Shown here piece by piece: positions 1 to 9,400 of a stretch of 64,000 nucleotides of DNA (position 1 is its first letter; the number at the start of each line of letters is the position of its first letter). Under the pieces are notes generated by a model, which ran no database searches, was not told the DNA's origin, and was given only the letters and a program-made list of their open reading frames with translations. This DNA is from Francisella halioticida. GTDB lineage: Bacteria > Pseudomonadota > Gammaproteobacteria > Francisellales > Francisellaceae. The translations under genes and the position numbers were made by a program. The stretch is from assembly GCF_002211785.1 (NCBI RefSeq), contig NZ_CP022132.1:186001-250000 (forward strand), read 5' to 3'.

Positions 1-2
1 TA

Positions 3-458
3 GCACTAAGAGTAAGACAACATAATCATAATGCTCTAGCTATAGCAAGATGGCTGGAACAACATAGGTTGGTTAAGAAAGTGTATTATCCTGGTCTAGA
101 GAGTAGCCCAGACTATCATCTTGCAAAGCAACAAATGAAAGGTTTTGGTGGAGTTTTAAGTCTTGAATTAAAAGTAAGTGATAATTTAGTTAAAGTATTT
201 TTAGAGGAGTTAAAACTATTTGCTATAACGGTAAGTGCAGGTGGAGTTGAAAGCTTATCATCGATTCCAGCATTAATGTCTCATTCATCAATTCCTAGAG
301 AAGTTAGACTTGAGCAAGGCTTAAGTGATGGATTGATTAGACTTTCAATAGGTATAGAAGATGTTGATGATCTAAAAGATGATATAGAGCAAGCACTTAC
401 TAAAGCAACGGCAAGGAGTGATAGTGATGGAGCTATTAACTACAGCCAAGCCATCTAA
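3..458 (+). CDS. Cystathionine gamma-synthase/lyase family PLP enzyme, C-terminal part
   Basis: This is the last 151 codons of a gene whose start lies before the window; the frame is open from base 3. It belongs to the fold-type I PLP enzymes of Cys/Met metabolism (MetB/MetC/CGL family), cytosolic enzymes that make or break cystathionine-type thioethers. The C-terminal domain hallmarks are visible: GFGGVLS, then AGGVESLSS, then a Pro-rich stretch with SHSSIPREVR, then GLIRLSIGIEDVDDL and a closing acidic helix. The catalytic lysine lies upstream and is not visible, so synthase, beta-lyase and gamma-lyase cannot be separated. Its end overlaps the start of the next gene by about 30 bases, which suggests co-transcription with the transporter. 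Confidence 0.85.
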   Translation, partial: ALRVRQHNHNALAIARWLEQHRLVKKVYYPGLESSPDYHLAKQQMKGFGGVLSLELKVSDNLVKVFLEELKLFAITVSAGGVESLSSIPALMSHSSIPREVRLEQGLSDGLIRLSIGIEDVDDLKDDIEQALTKATARSDSDGAINYSQAI

Positions 459-1365
459 ATATCCTCAAGGAATGGTTTATCTATTTTTAGCAGGGCTGTG
501 GGAGAGATTTAGTTATTATGGGATTACCGCATTATTGATATTGTATTTGTTTAAGTTTTTTGACATTTCTGATGCAAAGACTTATCTTATTTATGGAGCA
601 TATGCATCGATGGTATATGGTACACCAATAGTTGGAGGAATAATTGCAGATAAGTATATTGGCCAATATCGATCTATAATTATTGGTGCCTTACTAATAG
701 CATTAGGACATTTTGTAATGATTATTCCTAATTCACAGCATATATATTTTTTCTTAGGTTTAAGTTTTGTGATTATTGGTACAGGTTTATTTAAACCTAG
801 TATTGGAGCTATAACTGGGGCACTTTTTACAAACACTGAATATAAGAGGAATGAAGGTTTTACTTTGCTGTATATAGGTATGAATATTGGAGCTATAACA
901 GCACCAATTATTTGTTCTTATATTGCCGTTACAATTAGTTGGAATCTAGCATTTGGAATTGCTGGAATAGGTATGCTAGCAGGTTTATTAATATTTATAA
1001 AAGGTTCAAAGCATTATAAAGATATTAAAGAAAATACAAAATCTTTGGTAAAAACCTACCTATTTTGGGCAGCTACAGCAATAATATTATGTGCTTTGAC
1101 TAGTTTTATTTTTGTTTTATTAGCATATCCTATCTGGGCAAGTAGAGTCTTATACTTGATAGGATCAGTTATGTTATTAATAATCTTATATTTTGTTAGA
1201 ATTTCAGCAGCAGATGATAGAAGCAGAATCTATATTACTGTTACGCTAACAATTTTCTATATGATATTTATGATTTTGTTACAGCAAAGTGGTGGAATGA
1301 TGAATGTTTTTACAGAAAGGAATGTTAATAGAGTTATATTTGGTTTTAGTATCCCTGCAAGTGAT

Positions 1366-2275
1366 CTACCCCGTCAATTTGTGACAGTTTACTACTTCAT
1401 TTTCCATTATATATTCAAATTGATATGGAGTCATATAATTTATTGTAGAATGTCTCCTTTTTGTATTATAGTAAGCTTCAATATATTCAAATATTGATAG
1501 TTTAGCTTCTTCTCTAGTTTTATAGCTTTCATCATGTACTAACTCTACTTTTAAAGTTCCAAAGAAACTTTCACAAGCAGCATTATCGTAACAGCATCCT
1601 TTAGAGCTCATACTTGATAGTAGCCAGTGTTCTTTAATAATGTCTTGATATTGTTTGCTACAGTACTGTGACCCTTTATCAGAGTGTATAATCACACCAC
1701 TAGGAAAATTTCTTCTAAAGAATGCCATATTTAAAGCATTACAAACTAAATCCGCTTTCATCCTAGAATCCATTGCCCAACCAATAACTGATCTTGAGAA
1801 TAAATCTATAATCACACAAAGATACAGCCACCCCTCTTGTGTAGGTACATAAGTTATATCTGTAACCCACCTATGATTTACAGATAAAGCAGTGAAGTTT
1901 TGTTCTAATAAATTATCATAAACATGTTTGTTGTGGTTAGAATCTGTAGTTTTCTTATGCTTACGAGCCGCTTTAGCATGTAAACCAAGTAATTTCATAC
2001 GTTTAGATACTCTAGGTTGAGTAACTTTCCAACCCATATCTTTAAGCTCTTTGTATATCCTAACACTTCCATATCTAGATTTATGTTCATTAAAATAGCA
2101 TCATCTAGTTCAGCATCATTATATTGCCTTTTACCTATAGGTTTATGAATCCATCTGTAATATGAAGATGTGCTCACATTCAAAGATTTACATAGTGTTG
2201 TTACTGGCATAACTTTATAATGCTCCTTAATAAAGGCGTACCTTACAGATTTTGCTTTGCAAAGTACGCTGCTGA
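1366..2275 (-). pseudogene. IS3-family transposase OrfB, frame-disrupted
   Basis: The integrase-core half of the transposase. The upstream part opens in the -1 frame from the slippery site and includes MPVTTLCKSLNVSTSSYYRW. The catalytic part starts around WKVTQPRVSKRMKLLGL, with the first DDE Asp in WVTDITYVPTQEGW, the second in IIHSDKGSQYCS and the Glu in CYDNAACESFFGTLK. A frame break lies near 2090-2110: the residues expected there (FNEHKSRYGSVRIY, as in copy 2) are encoded in a different frame. The same break is present in copy 3. Confidence 0.8.
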
Positions 2276-2530
2276 CTTTTTTAGTATTTCACGCTCTGTT
2301 TCTGCCTGTTTGAGTTTTTTCTTCAAATCAGTATTTTCAAAAGATAGTTGCTGGTACTGCGTTTTATAATCTATCTTTATTTCTTTCTGAGGGTTTGACA
2401 TGGCTTTGGATATCCAACTGCAAATGGTTTTATATTTAACCCCTAAATTATCTGCTATTTCTCGTCTATTTGCATCTGGTTGTAAACATAATTTAACAGC
2501 TTCATCTTTAAACTCTTTTGTATATCTCAT
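2243..2530 (-). CDS. IS3-family transposase OrfA
   Basis: A 95-residue helix-turn-helix protein that opens MRYTKEFKDEAVKLC and has the DNA-binding region around ADNLGVKYKTICSWISK, followed by a leucine-zipper-like coiled coil (residues about 55-85). I prefer the ATG at 2530, preceded by AAGGAG, to the GTG seven codons upstream. A slippery A6G stretch lies at 2276-2282 (read on the minus strand), where a -1 shift would fuse it to OrfB as IS3 elements normally do. The ORF looks intact, but its partner is broken. Confidence 0.8.
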   Translation of the reverse strand: MRYTKEFKDEAVKLCLQPDANRREIADNLGVKYKTICSWISKAMSNPQKEIKIDYKTQYQQLSFENTDLKKKLKQAETEREILKKSAAYFAKQNL

Positions 2531-2986
2531 CTTGTCTCCTTTTCTTAACACCTAAGTGTCCCAAATAGAAGGGTATGATCACTTCTTTATTTTAGTAGTA
2601 GCGATTCCTTTGACAGCAGAGAACGGGATAGTCTCATCATGGTGGATAAACTTAAGCTATCTTTTTGAGGCTCTAGGAGAATTATTTATAGGACCAATAG
2701 GCTTAGCGATGGTTAGTATCGTTTCACCCCAAGAAGATGGTTGGTTTTTTTATGGGAGTGTGGGTTTTAAGCTCAGCATTTGCTAACTTTTTAGCTGCTA
2801 GTTTTGGAATATTGATTAGTGGTAGTGATAAATCTGCAACACTTCCACCAGTCGATACAATATATACTTATTCAAAAGCATTTGGTTATTTTACCCTATT
2901 AGGGTGTGGTGCTACAGTGGTGCTACAGTTGTTTTATTTTATCGCCATATCTAAATGGAAGACTTAGACAGCTAATATTATAATTC

Positions 2987-4510
2987 TCAGTCGTTGCGCT
3001 TTAGTATGTATAAGTCTTTTCTTCTATCTCTTAGATTTTTAACACTACCAAATTGATTAAGCTCACGTAATAAATTAATATCAACATCAGCAATTAAAAT
3101 CATTTCTGTATTTGGAGTCGTTTCTGCTTTTATTCCTGTAGGAGGAAAAGCAAAATCACATGGTGTAAATACCATGGATTGAGCATATTGGATATCCATA
3201 TTGTGTACATTTGGCAGGTTACCAACGCTACCTGCAATGGCGACATAGCATTCATTTTCAATAGCTCTTGCCTGAGCACAGTTTCTAACTCTAGAGAATC
3301 CATTTTGCGTATCTGTTAAGAAAGGGACAAAAAGAATATCCATACCATCTTCAGCTAATATTCTACTTAGTTCTGGAAATTCTGAGTCATAGCAAATTAG
3401 AATACCTATCTTACCACAGTCAGTATCAAACACTTCTAGTTTGTCACCTCCTTGTAGACCCCATACCATAGCTTCATCGGGAGTTACGTGAAGTTTTTCA
3501 TATTTTTCTACAGTACCGTCTCTACGACACAGGTAACCAACATTGTATAGTCGTTCACCTTTCATTTCAGGCATACTTCCTGTTATGATATTTATGTTGT
3601 ATGTCACAGCAAATTCAGAAAACTTATCAGTAATAAACTGGGTATGTTCAGCAAGCTCTCTAATTGCCTCAGATTCTGATAAATGGTTATTCTCAGCCAT
3701 AAGTGGAGCATTGAAAAACTCAGGGAACAACGCAAAGTCAGATCTATAGTTTGAAACTGCATTTACAAAGTATTCAGCATGTTGCATTAACTCGTCTAAA
3801 CCTTTATATGGACGCATTTGCCATTGGATCAATCCTAAGCGAACATCTTTTTTGACAGGGACTGCTTCTTTTTGATCTTCTTCATAATATATATTTGTCC
3901 ACTTAAGTAAAACGGCATAATCATTAGATTCTGTATCACCATCTAAATAGGATTTAATTATTCTGACTGGTTGAAAATCATTACTTAATTGAAAACGTAG
4001 AACAGGATCATGGAGCTCCTGTCTTTTAAGTTTATTTATGTATTGTTGAGGAGACATTTTATCTGCATACTCATGATATCCAGGTATTCGACCACCAAAA
4101 ATTATACTTTTTAAATTTAATCTTTCACATAAATCTTTTCTATAGTCATATAATCTACGACCTAAGCGCATACCTCTAAATTCAGGCTTAACAAATAGAT
4201 CTATACCATATAAAACATTCCCGTCATCATTGTGAGTGCTAAAAGTGTCATCACCTGTTATTTTTCTGTAGGTGTGCTTGTGACCAAATTTTTTATAGTC
4301 AACAATAATGGATAATGCACATCCAGCTAGTTGATCATTAACCTTAATTACTACTTGTCCTTCAGGAAATTTTTTTATTAGAGTGTTTATTTCATGATTT
4401 TCCCAGTATGGGTTTCTGACGTTATTATAAACTTCTATCATAGCTTCTTTAAGCTCATGATAGTCGTCTAAGCTTAAATAATCAAGCTTAATATTTTCTA
4501 TATTCTGCAT
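2987..4510 (-). CDS. GNAT acetyltransferase-nitrilase superfamily fusion protein
   Basis: A 507-residue cytosolic two-domain protein. Residues about 8-150 look like a GNAT N-acetyltransferase, with a central FVKPEFRGMRLGRRLYDYRK acetyl-CoA-type loop. Residues about 225-500 are a carbon-nitrogen hydrolase. Its Glu-Lys-Cys triad is visible as the Glu in FALFPEFFNAPL, the Lys in KYEKLHVTPDE and the Cys in IGILICYDSEFPE. This domain order is known as a family (GNAT/carbon-nitrogen hydrolase proteins in many bacteria), and the substrate amide is not established. It is convergent with the upstream POT remnant, and its ATG is at 4508-4510. It faces away from aspS, so the 230 bases between them should hold two promoters. 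Amidase and acyltransferase roles both remain possible. Confidence 0.85.
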   Translation of the reverse strand: MQNIENIKLDYLSLDDYHELKEAMIEVYNNVRNPYWENHEINTLIKKFPEGQVVIKVNDQLAGCALSIIVDYKKFGHKHTYRKITGDDTFSTHNDDGNVLYGIDLFVKPEFRGMRLGRRLYDYRKDLCERLNLKSIIFGGRIPGYHEYADKMSPQQYINKLKRQELHDPVLRFQLSNDFQPVRIIKSYLDGDTESNDYAVLLKWTNIYYEEDQKEAVPVKKDVRLGLIQWQMRPYKGLDELMQHAEYFVNAVSNYRSDFALFPEFFNAPLMAENNHLSESEAIRELAEHTQFITDKFSEFAVTYNINIITGSMPEMKGERLYNVGYLCRRDGTVEKYEKLHVTPDEAMVWGLQGGDKLEVFDTDCGKIGILICYDSEFPELSRILAEDGMDILFVPFLTDTQNGFSRVRNCAQARAIENECYVAIAGSVGNLPNVHNMDIQYAQSMVFTPCDFAFPPTGIKAETTPNTEMILIADVDINLLRELNQFGSVKNLRDRRKDLYILKRND

Positions 4511-4676
4511 GTTTTATAAGTTTGAATAAAAGTAATAGTTATTACAAAGTATATTACTATAAATTTTGTTTTGTAAAGATTTTGCCTAAATTTGGTTTTA
4601 AATTTTGATGTGTAGAGAATTTTTTTATAATTAATTAATTTTTGTTTAGATCACTTTAGTCTTCTTTATTATTTCT

Positions 4677-4685
4677 TGCTATAAT
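4677..4685 (+). promoter_or_regulatory. Extended -10 promoter for aspS
   Basis: The bases read TGCTATAAT, a perfect TGn extended -10 followed by a consensus TATAAT. This is about 56 bases before the aspS ATG, in a very AT-rich gap with no strong -35 element. Extended -10 promoters can work without a -35. The aspS ribosome site is AAAGGA near 4727-4732. Confidence 0.55.
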
Positions 4686-4740
4686 ATAGTGATTAAATTT
4701 TGTCTATTTATTTATAAAAAATTTTAAAGGATTATTTTAA

Positions 4741-6516
4741 ATGAGAACGCACTATAGTTCAGATATTAATGAAAGGTTAGAAAACCAAAAAGTTACGGTT
4801 TGTGGTTGGGTTCACAGACGTCGTGATCATGGCGGAGTTATATTTTTAGATATAAGAGATAGAACAGGGCTTGTTCAGTTAGTTTTTAATCCAGACAATA
4901 CAAACTTTAGTGTTGCTGATAGTGTAAGATCTGAATTTGTGATTCAAGCAGAAGGTATAGTTAATTTAAGACCAGAAGGTCAAGAGAATAAAAATTTAGC
5001 AAGTGGAAAAATAGAGATAATTGGTGATACTATTAAAATTATCAACAAATCTAAAACTATTCCGTTTCAGTTAGATGATTTCCAGGCTACTGGTGAGGAC
5101 ATTAAGCTTAAGTATCGTTATATAGATTTACGTCGTCCAGAAATGCAAAATAAATTAATTACGCGTTCAAAAGCTATTCGCTATGTACGTAACTTTTTGG
5201 ATGATAATGGCTTTTTAGATATTGAAACTCCATTTTTAACAAAAGCGACTCCAGAGGGCGCTAGAGACTACCTTGTACCAAGTCGTAATTTTAATGGTAG
5301 ATTTTATGCACTCCCACAATCGCCACAGCTATTTAAGCAGCTTTTGATGGTATCTGGTTTTGACAGATATTATCAGATTGTTAAATGTTTCCGTGATGAA
5401 GATTTAAGAGCTGACAGACAGCCTGAATTTACACAGATAGATATCGAGGCTTCATTTATTGATGAAGAATTTATCATGTCTACTATGGAAAAAATGATCA
5501 CAGGATTATTCAAAGAGGTTATAGGGATTGAGTTTAATACACCATTCCAAGTGATAAGCTTTGCTGATGTTATGGATAAATATGGTTCAGATAAGCCAGA
5601 TTTAAGAATTCCCCTTGAATTTGTAAATATCAAAGAAGATATGCAAAAAGAAGAGTTTAAGGTTTTCTCAGGGCCTGCAAATGATCCAGAATCGCGTGTG
5701 ATAGCTATGAAAATTCCCCAAGGCAATGACAAGCTAACACGTAAGATGATTGATGAGTATACTAAGTTTGTTAGTATATATGGTGCTAGAGGTCTTGCTT
5801 ATATTAAGATTAATTCATTATCTCAAGGTAAAGATGGTCTTCAATCTCCGATTGTTAAAAACATATCTGAAGATGCACTATTTAATGTCATTAAAAAGAC
5901 TGGTGCTAAAGAGGGAGATTTATTATTCTTTGGAGCAGGTAAAACTAAGATTGTAAATGATTCAATGGGCGCTTTAAGAACTAAAGTTGGTGAAGATTTA
6001 GAATTGTTTGATAAAGATTGGGCTCCTTTATGGGTTGTTGATTTTCCAATGTTTGAAAAGGATGATAATCGTTTATATGCAATGCATCATCCATTTACAG
6101 CACCGAGTATTGAGTCTGTTGAAGAATTAGTAAATACTGACCCAGAGAAGTTAATGTCTAGAGCTTATGATATGGTTATCAATGGTTACGAAGTTGGTGG
6201 TGGATCTATTCGTATTCATAAAGAAGATATCCAAGTGAAAGTATTTAATTTGTTAGGCATCCCTGATGAAGAAACTCGTGAGAAATTTGGTTTCATGCTT
6301 GATGCTCTATCTTATGGAACTCCTATACATGGTGGTATAGCATTTGGTGTTGATAGGCTTATTATGCTTTTGACAGGCACTACAAATATTCGTGATGTAA
6401 TAGCATTTCCTAAAACTCAAACGGCGAGTTGTTTAATGACCGAAGCTCCATCTACAGTTTCTTTAGAACAGCTTAATGAGTTAGGTATAACTGTTAAGAA
6501 AGAAGAGTCAAAATAA
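4741..6516 (+). CDS. aspS: Aspartyl-tRNA synthetase
   Basis: A class II aminoacyl-tRNA synthetase of 591 residues, the usual bacterial length, which charges tRNA-Asp in the cytosol. The N-terminal OB-fold anticodon domain starts [20 protein letters not shown]. Motif 2 is [19 protein letters not shown] at about residue 215, the bacterial GAD insert is at about 280-410, and motif 3 (GIAFGVDRL) is near residue 535. The ATG follows an AAAGGA box. The nuclease gene downstream starts after 29 bases, so the two may be co-transcribed. Confidence 0.97.
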   Translation: MRTHYSSDINERLENQKVTVCGWVHRRRDHGGVIFLDIRDRTGLVQLVFNPDNTNFSVADSVRSEFVIQAEGIVNLRPEGQENKNLASGKIEIIGDTIKIINKSKTIPFQLDDFQATGEDIKLKYRYIDLRRPEMQNKLITRSKAIRYVRNFLDDNGFLDIETPFLTKATPEGARDYLVPSRNFNGRFYALPQSPQLFKQLLMVSGFDRYYQIVKCFRDEDLRADRQPEFTQIDIEASFIDEEFIMSTMEKMITGLFKEVIGIEFNTPFQVISFADVMDKYGSDKPDLRIPLEFVNIKEDMQKEEFKVFSGPANDPESRVIAMKIPQGNDKLTRKMIDEYTKFVSIYGARGLAYIKINSLSQGKDGLQSPIVKNISEDALFNVIKKTGAKEGDLLFFGAGKTKIVNDSMGALRTKVGEDLELFDKDWAPLWVVDFPMFEKDDNRLYAMHHPFTAPSIESVEELVNTDPEKLMSRAYDMVINGYEVGGGSIRIHKEDIQVKVFNLLGIPDEETREKFGFMLDALSYGTPIHGGIAFGVDRLIMLLTGTTNIRDVIAFPKTQTASCLMTEAPSTVSLEQLNELGITVKKEESK

Positions 6517-6545
6517 AACTAACCAACTATTAAAATAAATTTTTC

Positions 6546-8402
6546 ATGCAAAAAAATTCTTTAGTCATTTTTAAATCAAAACCCGCTAAGGTTATTGATG
6601 TTTTAGATAAAAAAATAGAAATTGAAACCTTAGATGGTAAGAATATAAAGTTACCACCTAAAAACGTTCAATTGCTTGTACAGGCTGATAGAGATTTTGA
6701 GCTTGATAGCTTGGAAGAGTTGGTAATTGCTGAGTTAGAAATGACTTGGGAACTATTGCAAGAGCAAGAAAATACAACTATAGAAGAATTAAGCGAACTT
6801 TTATTTGAACGTATTGGTGTAAATGAAGCCTATACTATTTGGTTGCTAGTGTTTCAAGGTGAATATTTTAGTTTTGATGAGAGCTTTAATATAGTTATTC
6901 ATTCTGTTGAAAAGCGTGATGGAATTACTAATGAAAGACAGGAAAAGCAGAAAAAGGAACAAGAACTTAATGATTTTGTAGAGAGAGTAAAGCAAAAAAG
7001 CTATGCTCCACAAGATGAGAAGTTTTTGAAAGAAATTGCAGCGCTTGCGACATTAAAAAGCCCACATTGTCGTTTATTTAAATATCTTAATATGGAAGAG
7101 TCTGAGAATAGTGCTTATAAGCTTCTATTAGACATAGGCTATTGGGATGAATTCTATAATCCATATTTATATAGATATGATGCAGAATTAGAAAACAATC
7201 CTGCAAAGTTTGAATATAATGTTGATTCAGATAGCGATAGAGTTGATTTAACACATTTAATAGCTTATGCAATTGATGATGAAGGAAGTAATGATCCTGA
7301 CGATGCTATTAGCTGGGACTTTGATAGAAATAAGATATGGGTACATATAGCTGACGCTTCATCAAGCATAAGTTTTGGTGATGATGTAGACTTGGAAGCT
7401 CGAGCAAGAGGTTCAAACCTTTATGTTCCAGAAAATATAGTTTCGATGTTACCTGAAAAAACAACCCAAGAGCTAGGGCTAGGATTAAAAGCTATTTCTC
7501 CTGCTTTATCTGTAGGTTTTAAAGTTAATGAGCAAGGTGATATTCAAGATATTGAGATATGTTTTAGTAAAATAAAGGTAACTAGACATTCATATGAATT
7601 TGCGGAGAATAGTATTGAAGAGTTAGAGCTTGGGGATATTATTACTTATGCAAAGTACTTCACACAGAAGCGTGTGTCTCAAAAAGCTGTAGAACTTGAT
7701 TTTCCTGAGATAAAAGTAATTCTAGATGATAATAGAAATGTAAAACTAACAGGTTTACCAAGGTTAAAGTCACGCACTCTTATAAGAGACACTATGCTTA
7801 TGGCTGGTGTTGCGGTAGGTCAGTTTTGCATAAAAAACAATATTGTAGTGCCTTTTTCAACACAGCCTGAACATGACCTTGAGCAAGATTATTTAGAAAA
7901 TCTTGATTCAATCGCAGATATGTTTGCTACGCGTAAGAAACTACAAAGGGGTAAATATTCAACTACTCCTGCAAAACATGCTGGAATGGGATTAGATACT
8001 TATGTACAGGTAACAAGTCCATTAAGAAGATATCTTGATTTACTTGTTCACTATCAACTTAGACGCTTTTTAAGTCAAAAGATATTATTACAAACAGATG
8101 ATGTTGATAATATGATTGCTCAAGTTGACATTCCTATTAAAACGAATAGACAAACTGAACGTTTTTCTAATTCTCATTGGAAATTAGTTTATTTGATGCA
8201 GAATCCAAATTTAGAATTTGAAGCAACAGTTATAGAGAAACTAGAAAGAGGTAGATTGATGGTTTCTATAGCTGATTTGGCGATGACGAAAAAACTTTCT
8301 GTAAATGCTAAGTATGAGTTAAATGATAATTTGAAATTGCAAAACACCTCTGTAAACCTTGTAACACAAGAAGCTTTCTTTAAAGTTATAGAAGAAAATT
8401 AA
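6546..8402 (+). CDS. rnb: RNase II/R-family exoribonuclease
   Basis: A 618-residue 3'-5' exoribonuclease that degrades single-stranded RNA in the cytosol. The RNB catalytic domain starts near residue 240 with LIAYAIDDEGSNDPDDAISW, whose Asp cluster binds the catalytic metals. Downstream are SVGFKVNEQGDIQ and the conserved TSPLRRYLDLLVHYQL block near residue 490. It is shorter than E. coli RNase R (about 810) and close to RNase II (644). The C-terminal segment from about residue 555 looks like a short, weak S1-like barrel. RNase II-like is therefore the better label, but the symbol is provisional. Confidence 0.8.
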   Translation: MQKNSLVIFKSKPAKVIDVLDKKIEIETLDGKNIKLPPKNVQLLVQADRDFELDSLEELVIAELEMTWELLQEQENTTIEELSELLFERIGVNEAYTIWLLVFQGEYFSFDESFNIVIHSVEKRDGITNERQEKQKKEQELNDFVERVKQKSYAPQDEKFLKEIAALATLKSPHCRLFKYLNMEESENSAYKLLLDIGYWDEFYNPYLYRYDAELENNPAKFEYNVDSDSDRVDLTHLIAYAIDDEGSNDPDDAISWDFDRNKIWVHIADASSSISFGDDVDLEARARGSNLYVPENIVSMLPEKTTQELGLGLKAISPALSVGFKVNEQGDIQDIEICFSKIKVTRHSYEFAENSIEELELGDIITYAKYFTQKRVSQKAVELDFPEIKVILDDNRNVKLTGLPRLKSRTLIRDTMLMAGVAVGQFCIKNNIVVPFSTQPEHDLEQDYLENLDSIADMFATRKKLQRGKYSTTPAKHAGMGLDTYVQVTSPLRRYLDLLVHYQLRRFLSQKILLQTDDVDNMIAQVDIPIKTNRQTERFSNSHWKLVYLMQNPNLEFEATVIEKLERGRLMVSIADLAMTKKLSVNAKYELNDNLKLQNTSVNLVTQEAFFKVIEEN

Positions 8403-8731
8403 CCACATTCTAACAATAAATCCACAGTTTTATCCACAGGCTGAAAAAAATTAAGTAAAGTATTTGTTTATATTTTATTTATTTTCTGTATCTATTGATA
8501 TATAAGGGTTTGAGGTCTTTAATATTTATTTTTTTGTAAAAAAAGTAAAGGTTCTTAACAAAAGTTTCATGTATATGTAAACATGTTTATCCACAACTAT
8601 TATAAATAATTTTCCCTCGGCTAATTACTTAGTATGTAAGGCTTTTAATATTATTTATGTTTTCTAACAGTTAATAAATCATATAAATTAATGTATCATT
8701 TCGGTTAATATTTAGAATTTTTAAAAAAATT
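8403..8731 (+). promoter_or_regulatory. Non-coding gap with two perfect DnaA boxes
   Basis: A 329-base AT-rich gap without an ORF. The 9-mer TTATCCACA, the strict bacterial DnaA box, occurs on the plus strand at 8430-8438 and again at 8587-8595. A near match, TAAATCCACA, lies just upstream at 8417-8426. The rest is A/T tracts and presumably holds the promoter of the serine hydrolase gene. No dnaA, dnaN or gidA is nearby, so this is not the usual origin setting. Confidence 0.5.
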
Positions 8732-9400
8732 ATGAATTATGAATTAATTGAACCAAAAAATGATGCAAGGTTCTGTATTATTTGGCTACATGGTCTTGGA
8801 GCAGATGGGCATGATTTTGTAGATATTGTTGATCATCTTGATGTACCTTTAGATAATATTCGTTTTATCTTCCCGCATGCAGATGTTATGCCTGTAACTA
8901 TTAATATGGGTATGCAAATGAGAGCCTGGTATGATATTAAATCATTAGATGCAGATAGCTTGAATAGAGTTGTTGATATTGACGGTATAAATGTATCTAT
9001 AGATAAGCTCAATGACCTAATAGATCAGCAAGTTAAGCAAGGCATAGCTACAGAAAATATTATCTTAGTAGGTTTCTCACAAGGCGGTGTTATTGTAACT
9101 TACACAACTATTCTATCCAAACGTAAATTTGCAGGTCTGATAGCATTATCAACATATTTACCAGCTTGGGATAGTTTTAAAGATAAACTTACAGATGTAA
9201 ATAAAAATGTTTTAGCACTTGTATGCCATGGCACACATGATCAAGTATTACCTGAAGTATTAGGTAAGGACTTATCTTCAAAACTAAGTGGTTGTGGCTT
9301 TAGTAATGAGTATAAGCATTACTCTGATATGCAACATTCTGTATGTATAGAAGAAATAAAAGATATATCTAATTTTATAGCAAAGACGTTTAATATATGA
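8732..9400 (+). CDS. Acyl-protein thioesterase/carboxylesterase-type serine hydrolase
   Basis: A 222-residue alpha/beta hydrolase of the acyl-protein thioesterase/phospholipase-carboxylesterase family. The family opening CIIWLHGLGADGHDF (the His-Gly oxyanion region) is followed by FIFPHAD. The nucleophile is Ser116 in GFSQGG, the Asp lies in HGTHDQVLP and the His in MQHSVCIEE. No signal peptide is visible, so it is expected in the cytosol. It matches what I recall of the F. tularensis hydrolase FTT258, which has the same catalytic Ser position. The physiological substrate is unsettled: short acyl esters or palmitoylated proteins. Its stop overlaps the hemC start (ATGA), so the two are translationally coupled. 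Confidence 0.9.
   Translation: MNYELIEPKNDARFCIIWLHGLGADGHDFVDIVDHLDVPLDNIRFIFPHADVMPVTINMGMQMRAWYDIKSLDADSLNRVVDIDGINVSIDKLNDLIDQQVKQGIATENIILVGFSQGGVIVTYTTILSKRKFAGLIALSTYLPAWDSFKDKLTDVNKNVLALVCHGTHDQVLPEVLGKDLSSKLSGCGFSNEYKHYSDMQHSVCIEEIKDISNFIAKTFNI

Larger units (their letters stand above)
1362..2581 (-). mobile_element. IS3-family insertion sequence, copy 1
   Basis: A 1.22-kb element with an HTH-type orfA and a DDE integrase-type orfB on the minus strand. Its imperfect terminal inverted repeats both start TGATC: TGATCTACCCCGTCAATTTG on the left and TGATCATACCCTTCTATTTG read inward from the right. The same two ends appear on the copies at 33827 and 62862, so TGATC is part of the element and not a target duplication. 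Bases just outside (GCAAG and CTTCT) do not match, so no target-site duplication is visible. It sits inside the POT transporter gene. Confidence 0.85.
427..2967 (+). pseudogene. POT/PTR-family peptide transporter, broken by an IS and a frameshift
   Basis: This was a proton-coupled oligopeptide transporter of the inner membrane (POT/DtpT type). The ATG at 427 has a GGAG box at 415-418. The N-terminal part has the family signature LWERFSYYGITALLILYL and, near residue 120, GTGLFKPSIGAI. After codon 312 (IPAS) an IS3-type element occupies 1362-2581. The reading frame resumes with HFFILV at about 2580 and then shifts frame near 2730, where a segment reading MVGFFMGVWVLSSAFANF continues in another frame to the stop at 2965. 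Two independent lesions make function very unlikely. An intact paralogue lies at 27893-29407 and could cover the role. Confidence 0.88.

Noticed and set aside
1361-2581. TGATC at both ends of IS copy 1 as a target-site duplication
   Set aside because: The same bases end copies 2 and 3 at unrelated sites, so they belong to the element's inverted repeat.
5373-5732. A 119-codon antisense frame within aspS
   Set aside because: It lies wholly inside a strongly conserved gene and has no family features; typical shadow frame.
8417-8595. Chromosomal replication origin at the DnaA boxes
   Set aside because: No dnaA, dnaN, parAB or gidA neighbours and only two or three boxes, so I report the boxes but do not call oriC.
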